Below, piece after piece: positions 1 through 15,100 of a stretch of DNA of 64,000 nt. Origin of the DNA: Tachypleus tridentatus. Taxonomy: Eukaryota; Arthropoda; Merostomata; Xiphosura; Limulidae. The DNA is taken from the NCBI RefSeq assembly GCF_004210375.1, contig NC_134827.1, forward strand, positions 101,293,285 to 101,357,284, in the 5' to 3' direction. The notes under the pieces were generated by a model. The model did not search any database. It was not told the origin of the DNA and saw nothing but the letters and a program-made list of their open reading frames with translations. Made by a program: the position numbers and the translations under genes. Positions within the stretch are counted from its first letter, which is position 1. Each line of letters starts with the position of its first letter.

Positions 1-8
1 ACCTAATA

Positions 9-88
9 TTTATTTCATTTTATACATTGTGGTCTAAAAATATGTTAATTAGTTTATTTAACAGGCGAGTGGTATTTTTTATTTTATT
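9..88 (-). terminator. Candidate polyadenylation signals
   Basis: AATAAA hexamers on the minus strand lie at 83-88, 53-58 and 9-14, which is 20-100 nt past the stop. Any could direct 3'-end formation. The 3' UTR probably ends close to or just outside the window edge. Confidence 0.45.
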
Positions 89-106
89 TGTTGATACGGC
101 AAATCT

Positions 107-167
107 TTAACTTTGAAGTTCATCCAATTTTTCATCTTCGATATCAAGTTCTGCATAGTACTTCTCA
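107..167 (-). CDS. Exon 5: C-terminal tail and stop
   Basis: The acceptor (TCTTTATTTCCAG) is followed by T, which completes Cys291, then 19 codons starting EKYYAELDIE and TAA at 107-109. The tail resembles the ...GCEDYY... acidic ending of CPAP3 proteins. This and the matching phase make a 61-nt exon convincing although it is too short to find by ORF length. Confidence 0.85.
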
Positions 168-3100
168 CTGGAAATAAAGAAAAATATATATAACTATACA
201 AATAAATGGGGGCGCTGGAAGAAATTAAAAACTTCCTTTATTACATTCGTAAAGCAGGGAGAAACTTTCGTATCGAATGGAGGGTCAGACATTAACTTTT
301 TACTAACTATAAAGCGTAAAAGTTAGAATTCTTAATTTTTAAAAATATATGTTTCACGATTTGATAACTGTAGATTGTTGCTGACCAATAAAAGCCCTGG
401 AATTTAAGAACAGGTTGCATTATCGAAGACTTTTGTACATTTTTATTTGTAAAAATAACGTTCGAAGATAGCGCTCTTCGTAGGATTGTAAAGTTTGGAA
501 CAAAAGCGCAGTTCAGAATTTACGTATTGTTACGTGCGTGGCCCGGCATAGCCAAGCGTGTTAAGGCGTGCGACTCGTAATCTGAGAGTCGCGGGTTCGC
601 ATCCCCGTCGCGCCAAACATGCTCGCCCTTTCAGCCGTGGGGGCGTTATAAAAATACAATAGAATTACATAATGGGTTTCGAATTTCCGTTACTCCAAAG
701 GTTCTCGCCCTTGCAGTCGTGGGGGGTGTTATAACGTACAGTCAATCCCACTATTCGTTGGTAAAGAGTAACCCAAGAGTTGGCGGTTGGTAATGATGAT
801 TAGCTACCATCCCTCTAGTCTTACACTGCAAAAGTAGGGACGGCTATCGCAGAAAGCCCTCGAGTATCTTTGTGCGAAATTAAAAAAAAAAAACCAAAAA
901 CAATGTTATGTTCGCCATTTTGAACTTTTAAGTTACAAATTTAGCCTTCAATAATTTGTGACAAAGAGACGACTTTGTTAGAAAACTAGCAGAAAACGGC
1001 GGAACCGTCGTAGTTTAGCGTAAGAATTGGTATACAACTGAAACTTTAACACAACAACAGTCCCTCGATGGGACAGAGGCAAGGCGACGAACTTATAATT
1101 CTAAAATTCAGGATTCAATTCCAGTGTAACTTTGTTCTAAAACAAACAATATTCTTCTGTTTCCTACTTTAACAATCTAGTAACATCTTAATATTAGTAA
1201 TAAATGATCTTATAATACCAAATTGTAGTTATTTTTGTTTAATTGGATACCCAACGTTTCGTTTCACAGCTTTTTCAGGAATGTTTCACTGAAACAGTTT
1301 CAACAGCTGAGGACATGATCAATGCTAACCTATTATCCACTACAACCAAGAATCTCGTAATTTAGCCTAGAAACCCCAGTTTCTGTCTGCTCCCCACATT
1401 ATGCAAACACATCTGGATAGACAAAATTTGTACACATTCAACCTACACTAAAACATATATAAGACCAAATACCAGTTACTGACCCTACAACAGGCGATAT
1501 TTATAGGATTTTTATTCAAACTTTGAATGGTAACTAATACATACAGATCTACAAGGTCACATTTGCTAACCTCTCTGCTGGACACACCGTAAATCATATA
1601 GTTAATCAACACAGTCAGTCGCCACACGCGTTATTAAATCTATAGACAGTTTATTGTATAATAACTGTGAAAGGTTCGATTATTTATACATTGGATAAAT
1701 CGGCCTCTGACTGGGTGATCAGAAAACGTAAACATATAAACCGTGTTAAAAATGCAAAACCAAGATAAACTTATAGGTAAACATTTTTATCAACAAAAAA
1801 TATACAGTTGAGGACTTTGGATCCTGTAACCTATTTCAGCAAGTATTCACAAAAAGATAAAGCGTCAAAGAATAAAGTTAATCAACAGAACTATATGGTT
1901 GTTACAATATTCCGCCCCCAAGTGGCATAGTGCGGACTTGCAACGCTAGAAATTCATTGTGTAGCTTTGGGCTTAACTACAGACAAACCTTACAGAATTC
2001 TTCTTTTTCCGTAACTTTAATTTGTATTTTTGTTATTTATTTCTTTATTCGTTTAATTTTTTATGACTTGTGCAATATCTATTTTTTAAATAAAACTGTA
2101 ACTCAACGTTCAAAATGCTGGCCATGCAATTTTCAAATTCTGTGCATACGCTTTTGTTCTAAGCTTTACGATCTGTTTAAGAACATTAGCGCTGAAAGAA
2201 GTCTTCCAGAAATATATATATATATAAAAGCTGACGATTTTGTAATATATTATTTAATATCTGTCTTTGCCGCTAATGTAGTTAACTCTATTTACGTAGA
2301 TGATTAGTAACGATGCATATGTAATACACAAATTAGCAAGGACCAGAGGCGTCGCTTGGCTAAAAACAAATCCAACAGTGGCAATACTTGAACGTCGAGT
2401 AATATTGATGGGGCATAATAAGAGACGTCGCTAGTTGTTGAAAGATTTGGGACTCGAACCCAAAGATACTGGGATTTACAGAGTGTTATTTTGATCAGTT
2501 TTGTATTCCAATTTCTTCAAGGCACCTGCTAGGGGCCCGGCACAGTCAGGTGGTTAAGGCACTCGACCCAAAATCTGAGGGTCGTGGGCTCGAATCCCCG
2601 TTGCAACAATCATGCTCGCCCCTTTCAGCCGTGAGGGCGTTATAATGTTACGATCAATCTCACTATTCGTTGGTAAAAGAATAGCCCAAGAGTTGGCGGT
2701 GGGTGGTGATGACTAGCTGCCGTCGCTATAGTGTTACTTTATTATGTTATGGACGGCTAGCGCAGATAGCCCTCGTGTAGCTTTGCGCGAAATTCAAATA
2801 TAAACAACCTGCTGAGAATTTTGGGTACAGTTGTCAAATAGAATCTGAGCACGAGCCCCGCCTGGCGACACCTCCGAGAGTAATTCAGTATTAAAAATAT
2901 TCAAATGAAGATATGAAAATGTCCGTACGATAGAAATGATTTCCATGTAATTATTTCTCATGAAACAAAGGAAGTCAATATAATAAGTAAAATTTCCTTT
3001 AGTATTAAAGATTTTTTATAAAAATGTGCTCTTACAATAATGAGTAAGAAGTTTAAAAAATAACCATTAAGATTTTCACCTGTATTACGGTAATATGACT

Positions 3101-6100
3101 TTGTTTAATTTGAAGCTATGTTAAAAAACGTTTGAAAGTTATAAAACCAATAGCATCATCGTTATCAGGTTGTGGAGAACATACCACATCACCATATGTT
3201 TTGAATTTCTCAGTCGTTCGCGTGAAAGTTTCAATTGTAGAATAAACCTAAGAATGGGTAAATTAGATTTTACTGCCATCTAGTGCATAGTAGAAGAGTT
3301 AATAAATTGTGAAATATGAATACGTAATAAACAGTACAATTTTTTGTTAACCTCGTCCCTCCAGAGGCAATGGTATTGCGATCGGGTCCAGGTGTCCGTC
3401 TCTGTTTCCGCACCGTATCTCGAAAACTAACAGACACATGTACAGGATTTTTTTTTTTTCACACAAGATGAAAAGTTACTATGTCTTCAATTGGCCTGGA
3501 TCCGAAGATGTTGGATCACTTTAAAGCATTATTATTATATGGGGAGATAGGGCATTTTTGCTGCTTGGGGTTAATACCTCTCTGAAGTGTAACTGGATTT
3601 GTATCATATTTCACGTGCACGTTAAGGCTGACGTTCTCCGTCACATCACAAAAAAAAAAAAAAAAAATCTGGATCGTTGACCATTCTGGATCTGAGAAGG
3701 ATTTTCTGAGGTTTTGAAGATGAAATTTGACCTTACCCAATATAAACACATGTAATCTGTAAAATGAGAGATGGGGACTACGTAGCTCTGCAATCTCTGA
3801 TTTTGTTCTTGTTGGGTGAAAGAAATTTAAGATAAATTGTGTACACAAAATAGCAGGGAAATACTGGTTATAAAAATACCTTAACAAATACACGCAAAAA
3901 TGTTTTTTTCACAATTGGAATTTTTTTTATCTTGAGCTATTTTTTATCTATCAGTTATTGGTATTAACACTGTAAAAAAAGTAATTTTGAAACAAATTAA
4001 ACAGTAAGTAATGACTCACCATCCTATCACGTTTTCTGGTTTATCACATTGTAAGGTGCCTGCATTGAACACCGTTCCAATTTCGCATCCATAAGGTCGT
4101 GCAATACCGTCAATACAGATAAAGAAACTCCTGCAGTTTGTAGGATGAGCGTGGCGCGTGAATACTCCTGGCTGACTGGACACCTCCGCCGGATCAGGAC
4201 AAACAAAACCTTCCGCCACTTCTGTTTAAAGAGTAAACCACTGTTATTATGCACATATCTTACAAAACGAAGTTTTAGAGAAGCTACGGTTGAAATGGAA
4301 CAATTTTCCAGTTTTCTTGTAAGAACACTAAATGGAAAAGAAACATGAAAAGCTCCAACTTCCATCAGCAGCAAGAGACAGCAAGTCAGATATGTGGGCC
4401 CGAACCATAGAGTGCAACTGTATACGTGTTCCAATGACGGACGAAACTATATATATCCAGCGCGATTTTGTGGTTTTGTCTATCAGGTTGTGGCTCAGTT
4501 TCTATTATTATTTAAAAAAAAAAAAAAGTTATTTCGCATATAAATTCAGAGTATGCGTTAAAAGAGTAACAGACAAATCCCACTATTCCGTCTGTTAAGA
4601 GTTTGCAACTGATTATGTTGACTAGTTGCCTTCCTTTTAGTCTTTCACTTCAAACTTAAATATTACTAGCGCATAAAGCTTTTTTATGCCTTTTCGCGAA
4701 AATCAACAAAGCAAACAAACCTATCTTATCAATTGTACCAAGCACATGACACCACCTCAGCCTGCCCACCAGTGGCTCAGCGGTATGTCTGCGGACTTAC
4801 AACGCTAAAAACCGGGTTTCGATACCTGTTGTGAGCAGAGCACAGATAGCCCATTGTGTAGCTTTGTGCTTAATTCAAAACAACAACAACCACCACCTCA
4901 GCCTCTTGGGAAATCCTACGTAATTTTTTATCACGGGCCACACGAGGTCAATTGGCGCTGTTGGTTCGAACCTTTATACAGACGTCAGATTTTTTTTTAA
5001 AGTTCACTTATCATATGAAAGACAGTATTTTGGAAAACAGTTTGGTTTGTAGATAATACAACGCGTTATTTCTAAAAGTAGTTTTTTATATGATACAACT
5101 CTGTATTTCAGAAAGTTGTTTCTTTAGATAATACAACGTTTTCTTTTAGAGAGTAGCTCTTCTTCTGTCTGATAGAACATATGCCTCCCAGTGGCACAGC
5201 AGCATGTCTGCGGACTCACAATGCTAACAACCGAGTTTCGATACCCGTGGTGGATAAAGCACAGACAGGCCATCCTGTAGCCATGTGCTTAATTATAAAC
5301 AGACAAATTGATATAACATTGCATTATTAGCATAAGAATACCACTAAGACTGAAATTAACAACTGAGGAGGCAATGAGGATTTTCGAGGAGACCTGATCC
5401 ACCACTTTCCCGCTTCAAACGGCGCCTTGTGAAGCTTAGATTTTGTTTTCATAAAAAGTTAAGCGAAGAGACTGACTCTAAAACAGGTAAATCACAAAAT
5501 GCGTTATGACATACAAATTCATCACACTTGTGAAGTGGTGAGTTAATTAGCTATTCAACTCAGTTGATAAAGCAGTTGTCTGCCGGGTAGGAGGTCTGTG
5601 GTTCAATCCTGTTGGTGAGAGACGACAAAAAATAGCAAAACAGAATCACTACATTACTAATCTCTATGTGAGGTTGCGTTCCTGTGACATAATACCTATC
5701 ACAGACATTGCCTTAATCTCTTAGCACGTGGTATTTCTAACCAAAAGGCTTGGGTGTAAATGTCAACGTCGTATTTCTCAATTTAATTTAATTTTTATTA
5801 AAGGTCACCAAAAAGTTACATCGTGCATGAATAGAAATACCTACAGAACTTCTACTGTAAAGTATTAATTGATGTCGATTTTAAAAACAATGACAATAAA
5901 AAACAAGATGTCCTACCTAGCTGATTGCAACGACTTACGAGATCAGCCCACACACACACCCTCTGTTCAATGTCGTAAGCCAGACCTGGTGGACACTCGA
6001 ATCTAGAAGCTTCTCCATTCCAACAGGAATAAAATACTCGGCAGTTGGAGGAATCATCAAATAAGCCATACAGTCGTGGACAGTTAGGGGTGCTAATTGG

Positions 6101-9100
6101 TGGTTCTAGAAGACAAGAACAGGAACGTTTGAAAACATTCACTAGAGCACATAGTGCAGTTAATTCATCAAGTATGAGAGGCGAGCGTTTACTGACTGGT
6201 CTGCGACAGCGTAAAGTGAGGACCATTAAAGATAAATGGCTGAAAATTCCTGAACATTGAACTAAAATACTTATTTGAAACTTCATCGAGATATCGTTTC
6301 AACCTTAAAGGTGTCCCCCAGTAGTTTATCGGTAAGCTTTTGGGATTAAAACATTATAGCTCGGATTTCAATACCCATGGTGTAGCTTTGTGCTTAACCT
6401 GAGACAAACCTTTAAAGGTAGTGGCCCGGTATGAATATAAAGTTTAATTTCATTACAATAGCAGATCGTATGGTTGGCATTTTTCGTTGGATCTAAAAGT
6501 TATTGGGAGTTCATCTAAGATGGCCAGGTGGTTCATACACTTGACTCGCAATCTGAGAATCGCGAGTTCGAATCCTCGTCATACCAAACATGCTCGCTCT
6601 TTCACCCGTGGGGACGTTATAATGTTATGGTCAATGAGTAAAAGAGTTGGTAAAAGAATAGCCCAAAGGTTGGCGGTGGGTGGTGATGACTAGCTGCTTT
6701 CCCTCTAGTCTTACACTTATAAATTAGATATGGCTAGCGCAGATAGTTCTCGTGGAGCTTTGCTTCTGTCTTCTCCATAGTTCTTGGGAATACATATAAG
6801 ATGGGTTGATCTTATCTTTCTCACCTAATTCTACACTCTCCACAGTTCTTAGGAATACATATAAGATGGGTTGATCTTATCTTTCTTACCTAATTCTCTC
6901 CTCTCCATAGTTCTTGGGAATACATATAAGATGGGTTGATCTTATCTTTCTCACCTAATTCTATCCTCTCCACAGTTCTTAGGAATACATATAAGATGGT
7001 TTGATCTTATCTTTCTTACCTAATTCTCTCCTCTCCATAGTTCTTGGGAATACATATAAGATGGGTTGATCTTATCTTTCTTACCTAATTATGTCCTCTC
7101 CACAGTTCTTGGGAATACATATAAGATGGATTGATCTTATCTTTCTCACCTAATTCTCTCCTCTCCACAGTTCTTGGGAATACATATAAGATGGTTTGAT
7201 CTTATCTTTCTTACCTAATTCTCTCTTCTCCATAGTTCTTGGGAATACATACAAGATGGTTTGATCTTATCTTTCTTACCTTATTCTGTCCTTTCCACAG
7301 TTCTTGGGAATAAATATAAGATGGTTTGATCTTATATTTCTTACCTAATTCTATCCTCTCCACAGTTCTTGGGAATACATATAAGATGAGTTGATCTTAT
7401 CTTTCTTACCTAATTCTCTCTTCTCCACAGTTCTTGGGAATACATACAAGATGGTTTGATCTTATCTTTCTTACCTTATTCTGTCCTTTCCACAGTTCTT
7501 GGGAATAAATATAAGATGGGTTGATCTTATCTTTCTTACCTAATTCTATCCTCTCCACAGTTCTTGGGAATACATATAAGATGGTTTGATCTTATATTTC
7601 TTACCTAATTCTCTCCTCTCCACAGTTCTTGGGAATACATATAAGATGGTTTGATCTTATATTTCTTACCTAATTCTCTCCTCTCCACAGTTCTTAGGAA
7701 TACATATAAGATGGGTTGATCTTATCTTTCTTACCTAATTCTATCCTCTCCACAGTTCTTGGGAATACATATAAGATGGTTTGATCTTATATTTCTTACC
7801 TAATTCTCTCCTCTCCACAGTTCTTGGGAATACATATAAGATGGTTTGATCTTATCTTTCTCACCTAATTATGTCCTCTCCACAGTTCTTAGGAATACAT
7901 ATAAGATGGGTTGATCTTATCTTTCTTACCTAATTCTCTCCTCTCCATAGTTCTTGGGAATACATATAAGATGGGTTGATCTTATATTTCTTACCTAATT
8001 ATGTTCTCTCCACAGTTCTTGGGAATACATATAAGATGGGTTGATCTTATCTTTCTCACCTAATTCTATCCTCTCCACAGTTCTTGGGAATACATATAAG
8101 ATGGGTTGATCTTATATTTCTTACCTAATTCTCTCTTCTCCATAGTTCTTGGGAATACATATAAGATGGGTTGATCTTATCTTTCTTACCTAATTATGTC
8201 CTCTCCACAGTTCTTGGGAATACATATAAGATGGATTGATCTTATCTTTCTCACCTAATTCTCTCCTCTCCACAGTTCTTGGGAATACATATAAGATGGT
8301 TTGATCTTATCTTTCTTACCTAATTCTCTCTTCTCCATAGTTCTTGGGAATACATACAAGATGGTTTGATCTTATCTTTCTTACCTTATTCTGTCCTTTC
8401 CACAGTTCTTGGGAATAAATATAAGATGGTTTGATCTTATATTTCTTACCTAATTCTATCCTCTCCACAGTTCTTGGGAATACATATAAGATGAGTTGAT
8501 CTTATCTTTCTTACCTAATTCTCTCTTCTCCACAGTTCTTCGGAATACATACAAGATGGTTTGATCTTATCTTTCTTACCTTATTCTGTCCTTTCCACAG
8601 TTCTTGGGAATACATATAAGATGGGTTGATCTTATCTTTCTCACCTAATTCTCTCCTCTCCACAGTTCTTGGGAATACATATAAGATGGGTTGATCTTAT
8701 CTTTCTTACCTAATTCTATCCTCTCCACAGTTCTTGGGAATACATATAAGATGGGTTGATCTTATCTTTCTTACCTAATTCTCTCCTCTCCACAGTTCTT
8801 GGGAATACATATAAGATGGGTTGATCTTATCTTTCTTACCTAATTCTCTCCTCTCCACAGTTCTTGGGAATACATATAAGATGGGTTGATCTTATCTTTC
8901 TTACCTAATTCTCTCCTCTCCACAGTTCTTGGGAATACATATAAGATGGGTTGATCTTATCTTTCTTACCTAATTCTCTCCTCTCCACAGTTCTTGGGAA
9001 TACATATAAGATGGGTTGATCTTATCTTTCTTACCTAATTCTCTCCTCTCCACAGTTCTTGGGAATACATATAAGATGGGTTGATCTTATCTTTCTTACC

Positions 9101-12100
9101 TAATTCTATCCTCTCCACAGTTCTTGGTAATACATATAAGATGGGTTGATCATATCTTTCTCACCTAATTCTATCCTCTCCATAGTTCTTGGGAATACAT
9201 ACAAGATGGGTTGATCTTATCTTTCTCACCTAATTATGTCCTCTCCACAGTTCTTGGGAATACATATAAGATGGTTTGATCTTATCTTTCTTACCTAATT
9301 CTCTCCTCTCCATAGTTCTTGGGAATACATATAAGATGGGTTGATCTTATCTTTCTTACCTAATTCTCTCCTCTCCATAGTTCTTGGGAATACATATAAG
9401 ATGGGTTGATCTTATCTTTCTCACCTAATTATGTCCTCTCCACAGTTCTTGGGAATACATATAAGATGGTTTGATCTTATCTTTCTTACCTAATTCTCTC
9501 CTCTCCACAGTTCTTGGGAATACATATAAGATGGGTTGATCTTATCTTTCTCACCTAATTCTGTCCTCTCCACAGTTCTTGGGAATACATATAAGATGGG
9601 TTGATCTTATCTTTCTTACCTAATTCTATCCTCTCCACAGTTCTTGGGAATACATATAAGATGGGTTGATCTTATCTTTCTTACCTAATTCTCTCCTCTC
9701 CATAGTTCTTGGGAATACATATAAGATGGGTTGATCTTATCTTTCTCACCTAATTCTGTCCTCTCCACAGTTCTTGGGAATACATATAAGATGGGTTGAT
9801 CTTATCTTTCTTACCTAATTCTCTCCTCTCCACAGTTCTTGGGAATACATATAAGATGGGTTGATCTTATCTTTCTCACCTAATTCTCTCCTCTCCACAG
9901 TTCTTGGGAATACATATAAGATGGGTTGATCTTATCTTTCTTACCTAATTCTATCCTCTCCACAGTTCTTGGGAATACATATAAGATGGGTTGATCTTAT
10001 CTTTCTTACCTAATTCTCTCCTCTCCACAGTTCTTGGGAATACATATAAGATGGGTTGATCTTATCTTTCTTACCTAATTCTCTCCTCTCCACAGTTCTT
10101 GGGAATACATATAAGATGGGTTGATCTTATCTTTCTTACCTAATTCTCTCCTCTCCACAGTTCTTGGGAATACATATAAGATGGGTTGATCTTATCTTTC
10201 TTACCTAATTCTATCCTCTCCACAGTTCTTGGGAATACATATAAGATGGGTTGATCTTATCTTTCTTACCTAATTCTCTCCTCTCCACAGTTCTTGGGAA
10301 TACATATAAGATGGGTTGATCTTATCTTTCTTACCTAATTCTATCCTCTCCACAGTTCTTGGGAATACATATAAGATGGGTTGATCTTATCTTTCTCACC
10401 TAATTCTCTCCTCTCCATAGTTCTTGGGAATACATATAAGATGGGTTGATCTTATCTTTCTTACCTAATTCTGTCCTCTCCACAGTTCTTGGGAATACAT
10501 ATAAGATGGGTTGATCTTATCTTTCTTACCTAATTCTCTCCTCTCCATAGTTCTTGGGAATACATATAAGATGGGTTGATCTTATCTTTCTTACCTAATT
10601 CTCTCCTCTCCATAGTTCTTGGGAATACATATAAGATGGGTTGATCTTATCTTTCTCACCTAATTCTGTCCTCTCCACAGTTCTTGGGAATACATATAAG
10701 ATGGTTTGATCTTATCTTTCTTACCTAATTCTCTCCTCTCCACAGTTCTTGGGAATACATATAAGATGGGTTGATCTTATCTTTCTTACCTAATTCTGTC
10801 CTCTCCACAGTTCTTGGGAATACATATAAGATGGGTTGATCTTATCTTTCTTACCTAATTCTATCCTCTCCACAGTTCTTGGGAATACATATAAGATGGG
10901 TTGATCTTATCTTTCTTACCTAATTCTCTCCTCTCCATAGTTCTTGGGAATACATATAAGATGGGTTGATCTTATCTTTCTCACCTAATTCTCTCCTCTC
11001 CACAGTTCTTGGGAATACATATAAGATGGGTTGATCTTATCTTTCTTACCTAATTCTCTCCTCTCCACAGTTCTTGGGAATACATATAAGATGGGTTGAT
11101 CTTATCTTTCTTACCTAATTCTATCCTCTCCACAGTTCTTGGGAATACATATAAGATGGGTTGATCTTATCTTTCTTACCTAATTCTCTCCTCTCCACAG
11201 TTCTTGGGAATACATATAAGATGGGTTGATCTTATCTTTCTCACCTAATTCTGTCCTCTCCACAGTTCTTGGGAATACATATAAGATGGTTTGATCTTAT
11301 CTTTCTTACCTAATTCTCTCCTCTCCACAGTTCTTGGGAATACATATAAGATGGGTTGATCTTATCTTTCTCACCTAATTCTCTCCTCTCCACAGTTCTT
11401 GGGAATACATATAAGATGGGTTGATCTTATCTTTCTTACCTAATTCTCTCCTCTCCACAGTTCTTGGGAATACATATAAGATGGGTTGATCTTATCTTTC
11501 TTACCTAATTCTCTCCTCTCCACAGTTCTTGGGAATACATATAAGATGGGTTGATCTTATCTTTCTCACCTAATTCTGTCCTCTCCACAGTTCTTGGGAA
11601 TACATATAAGATGGGTTGATCTTATCTTTCTCACCTAATTCTCTCCTCTCCACAGTTCTTGGGAATACATATAAGATGGGTTGATCTTATCTTTCTTACC
11701 TAATTCTCTCCTCTCCACAGTTCTTGGGAATACATATAAGATGGGTTGATCTTATCTTTCTTACCTAATTCTATCCTCTCCACAGTTCTTGGGAATACAT
11801 ATAAGATGGGTTGATCTTATCTTTCTTACCTAATTCTCTCCTCTCCACAGTTCTTGGGAATACATATAAGATGGGTTGATCTTATCTTTCTTACCTAATT
11901 CTGTCCTCTCCACAGTTCTTGGGAATACATATAAGATGGGTTGATCTTATCTTTCTCACCTAATTCTCTCCTCTCCACAGTTCTTGGGAATACATATAAG
12001 ATGGGTTGATCTTATCTTTCTTACCTAATTCTCTCCTCTCCATAGTTCTTGGGAATACATATAAGATGGGTTGATCTTATCTTTCTTACCTAATTCTCTC

Positions 12101-15100
12101 CTCTCCACAGTTCTTGGGAATACATATAAGATGGGTTGATCTTATCTTTCTCACCTAATTCTGTCCTCTCCACAGTTCTTGGGAATACATATAAGATGGG
12201 TTGATCTTATCTTTCTTACCTAATTCTCTCTCTCTCCACAGTTCTTGGGAATACATATAAGATGGGTTGATCTTATATTTCTTACCTAATTCTCTCCTCT
12301 CCACAGTTCTTGGGAATACATATAAGATGGGTTGATCTTATCTTTCTCACCTAATTCTATCCTCTCCACAGTTCTTGGGAATACATATAAGATGGGTTGA
12401 TCTTATCTTTCTTACCTAATTCTCTCCTCTCCACAGTTCTTGGGAATACATATAAGATGGGTTGATCTTATCTTTCTTACCTAATTCTCTCCTCTCCACA
12501 GTTCTTGGGAATACATATAAGATGGGTTGATCTTATCTTTCTCACCTAATTCTATCCTCTCCACAGTTCTTGGGAATACATATAAGATGGGTTGATCTTA
12601 TCTTTCTCACCTAATTCTATCCTCTCCACAGTTCTTAGGAATACATATAAGATGGGTTGATCTTATCTTTCTTACCTAATTCTATCCTCTCCACAGTTCT
12701 TGGGAATACATATAAGATGGGTTGATCTTATCTTTCTTACCTAATTCTATCCTCTCCACAGTTCTTGGGAATACATATAAGATGGGTTGATCTTATCTTT
12801 CTCACCTAATTCTCTCCTCTCCACAGTTCTTGGGAATACATATAAGATGGTTTGATCTTATCTTTCTCACCTAATTCTGTCCTCTCCATAGTTCTTGGGA
12901 ATACATATAAGATGGTTTGATCTTATCTTTCTTACCTAATTCTCTCCTCTCCACAGTTCTTGGGAATACATATAAGATGGGTTGATCTTATCTTTCTTAC
13001 CTAATTCTCTCCTCTCCACAGTTCTTGGGAATACATATAAGATGGGTTGATCTTATCTTTCTTACCTAATTCTGTCCTCTCCACAGTTCTTGGGAATACA
13101 TATAAGATGGGTTGATCTTATCTTTCTTACCTAATTCTCTCCTCTCCATAGTTCTTGGGAATACATATAAGATGGGTTGATCTTATCTTTCTTACCTAAT
13201 TCTCTCCTCTCCATAGTTCTTGGGAATACATATAAGATGGGTTGATCTTATCTTTCTTACCTAATTCTCTCCTCTCCATAGTTCTTGGGAATACATATAA
13301 GATGGGTTGATCTTATCTTTCTTACCTAATTCTGTCCTCTCCACAGTTCTTGGGAATACATATAAGATGGGTTGATCTTATCTTTCTTACCTAATTCTGT
13401 CCTCTCCACAGTTCTTGGGAATACATATAAGATGGGTTGATCTTATCTTTCTTACCTAATTCTCTCCTCTCCATAGTTCTTGGGAATACATATAAGATGG
13501 GTTGATCTTATCTTTCTTACCTAATTCTCTCCTCTCCATAGTTCTTGGGAATACATATAAGATGGGTTGATCTTATCTTTCTTACCTAATTCTCTCCTCT
13601 CCATAGTTCTTGGGAATACATATAAGATGGGTTGATCTTATCTTTCTTACCTAATTCTCTCCTCTCCATAGTTCTTGGGAATACATATAAGATGGGTTGA
13701 TCTTATCTTTCTTACCTAATTCTCTCCTCTCCACAGTTCTTGGGAATACATATAAGATGGGTTGATCTTATCTTTCTTACCTAATTCTATCCTCTCCACA
13801 GTTCTTGGGAATACATATAAGATGGTTTGATCTTATCTTTCTCACCTAATTCTATCCTCTCCATAGTTCTTGGGAATACATATAAGATGGGTTGATCTTA
13901 TCTTTCTTACCTAATTCTCTCCTCTCCATAGTTCTTGGGAATACATATAAGATGGGTTGATCTTATATTTCTTACCTAATTCTATCCTCTCCACAGTTCT
14001 TAGGAATACATATAAGATGGGTTGATCTTATCTTTCTTACCAATTCTATCCTCTCCACAGTTCTTGGGAATACATATAAGATGAGTTGATCATATCTTTC
14101 TTACCTAATTCTCTCCTCTCCATAGTTCTTGGGAATACATATAAGATGGGTTGATCTTATCTTTCTTACCTAATTCTCTCCTCTCCATAGTTCTTGGGAA
14201 TACATATAAGATGGGTTGATCTTATCTTTCTTACCTAATTCTCTCCTCTCCATAGTTCTTGGGAATACATATAAGATGGGTTGATCTTATCTTTCTTACC
14301 TAATTCTCTCCTCTCCATAGTTCTTGGGAATACATATAAGATGGGTTGATCTTATCTTTCTTACCTAATTCTCTCCTCTCCACAGTTCTTGGGAATACAT
14401 ATAAGATGGGTTGATCTTATCTTTCTTACCTAATTCTCTCCTCTCCATAGTTCTTGGGAATACATATAAGATGGGTTGATCTTATCTTTCTTACCTAATT
14501 CTCTCCTCTCCATAGTTCTTGGGAATACATATAAGATGGGTTGATCTTATCTTTCTTACCTAATTCTCTCCTCTCCATAGTTCTTGGGAATACATATAAG
14601 ATGGGTTGATCTTATCTTTCTTACCTAATTCTCTCCTCTCCATAGTTCTTGGGAATACATATAAGATGGGTTGATCTTATCTTTCTTACCTAATATGTCC
14701 TCTCCACAGTTCTTGGGAATACATATAAGATGGGTTGATCTTATCTTTCTTACCTAATTCTCTCCTCTCCATAGTTCTTGGGAATACATATAAGATGGGT
14801 TGATCTTATCTTTCTTACCTAATTATGTCCTCTCCACAGTTCTTGGGAATACATATAAGATGGGTTGATCTTATCTTTCTTACCTAATTCTCTCCTCTCC
14901 ATAGTTCTTGGGAATACATATAAGATGGGTTGATCTTATCTTTCTTACCTAATTCTCTCCTCTCCATAGTTCTTGGGAATACATATAAGATGGGTTGATC
15001 TTATCTTTCTTACCTAATTCTCTCCTCTCCATAGTTCTTGGGAATACATATAAGATGGGTTGATCTTATCTTTCTTACCTAATTCTCTCCTCTCCATAGT

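Larger units (their letters stand above)
168..4019 (-). other. Intron 4 (3.85 kb)
   Basis: It runs from donor GTGAGTC at 4019 to the acceptor before exon 5. It contains two long SINEs (541, 2535), a short-SINE remnant (1915) and a dispersed repeat around 3340-3740. I see no coding exon; the open frames near 1930-2307 and 3516-3893 lack family features. Confidence 0.7.
4222..5916 (-). other. Intron 3 (1.7 kb)
   Basis: It holds two short SINEs (4764, 5183) and a tRNA-like stretch at 5555-5622. The rest is unremarkable AT-rich sequence. Confidence 0.75.

Noticed and set aside
541..620. Functional tRNA gene
   Set aside because: The tRNA-like heads here and at the ~28 related sites do not fold into clean cloverleaves and continue into a shared SINE body.
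1930..2307. 125-codon plus-strand frame in intron 4
   Set aside because: It starts inside a SINE remnant, is hydrophobic AT-rich translation, and has no domain.
4027..4434. 135-codon minus-strand frame overlapping exon 4
   Set aside because: It is in another frame; the exon 4 frame has the six-cysteine domain and proper splice sites.
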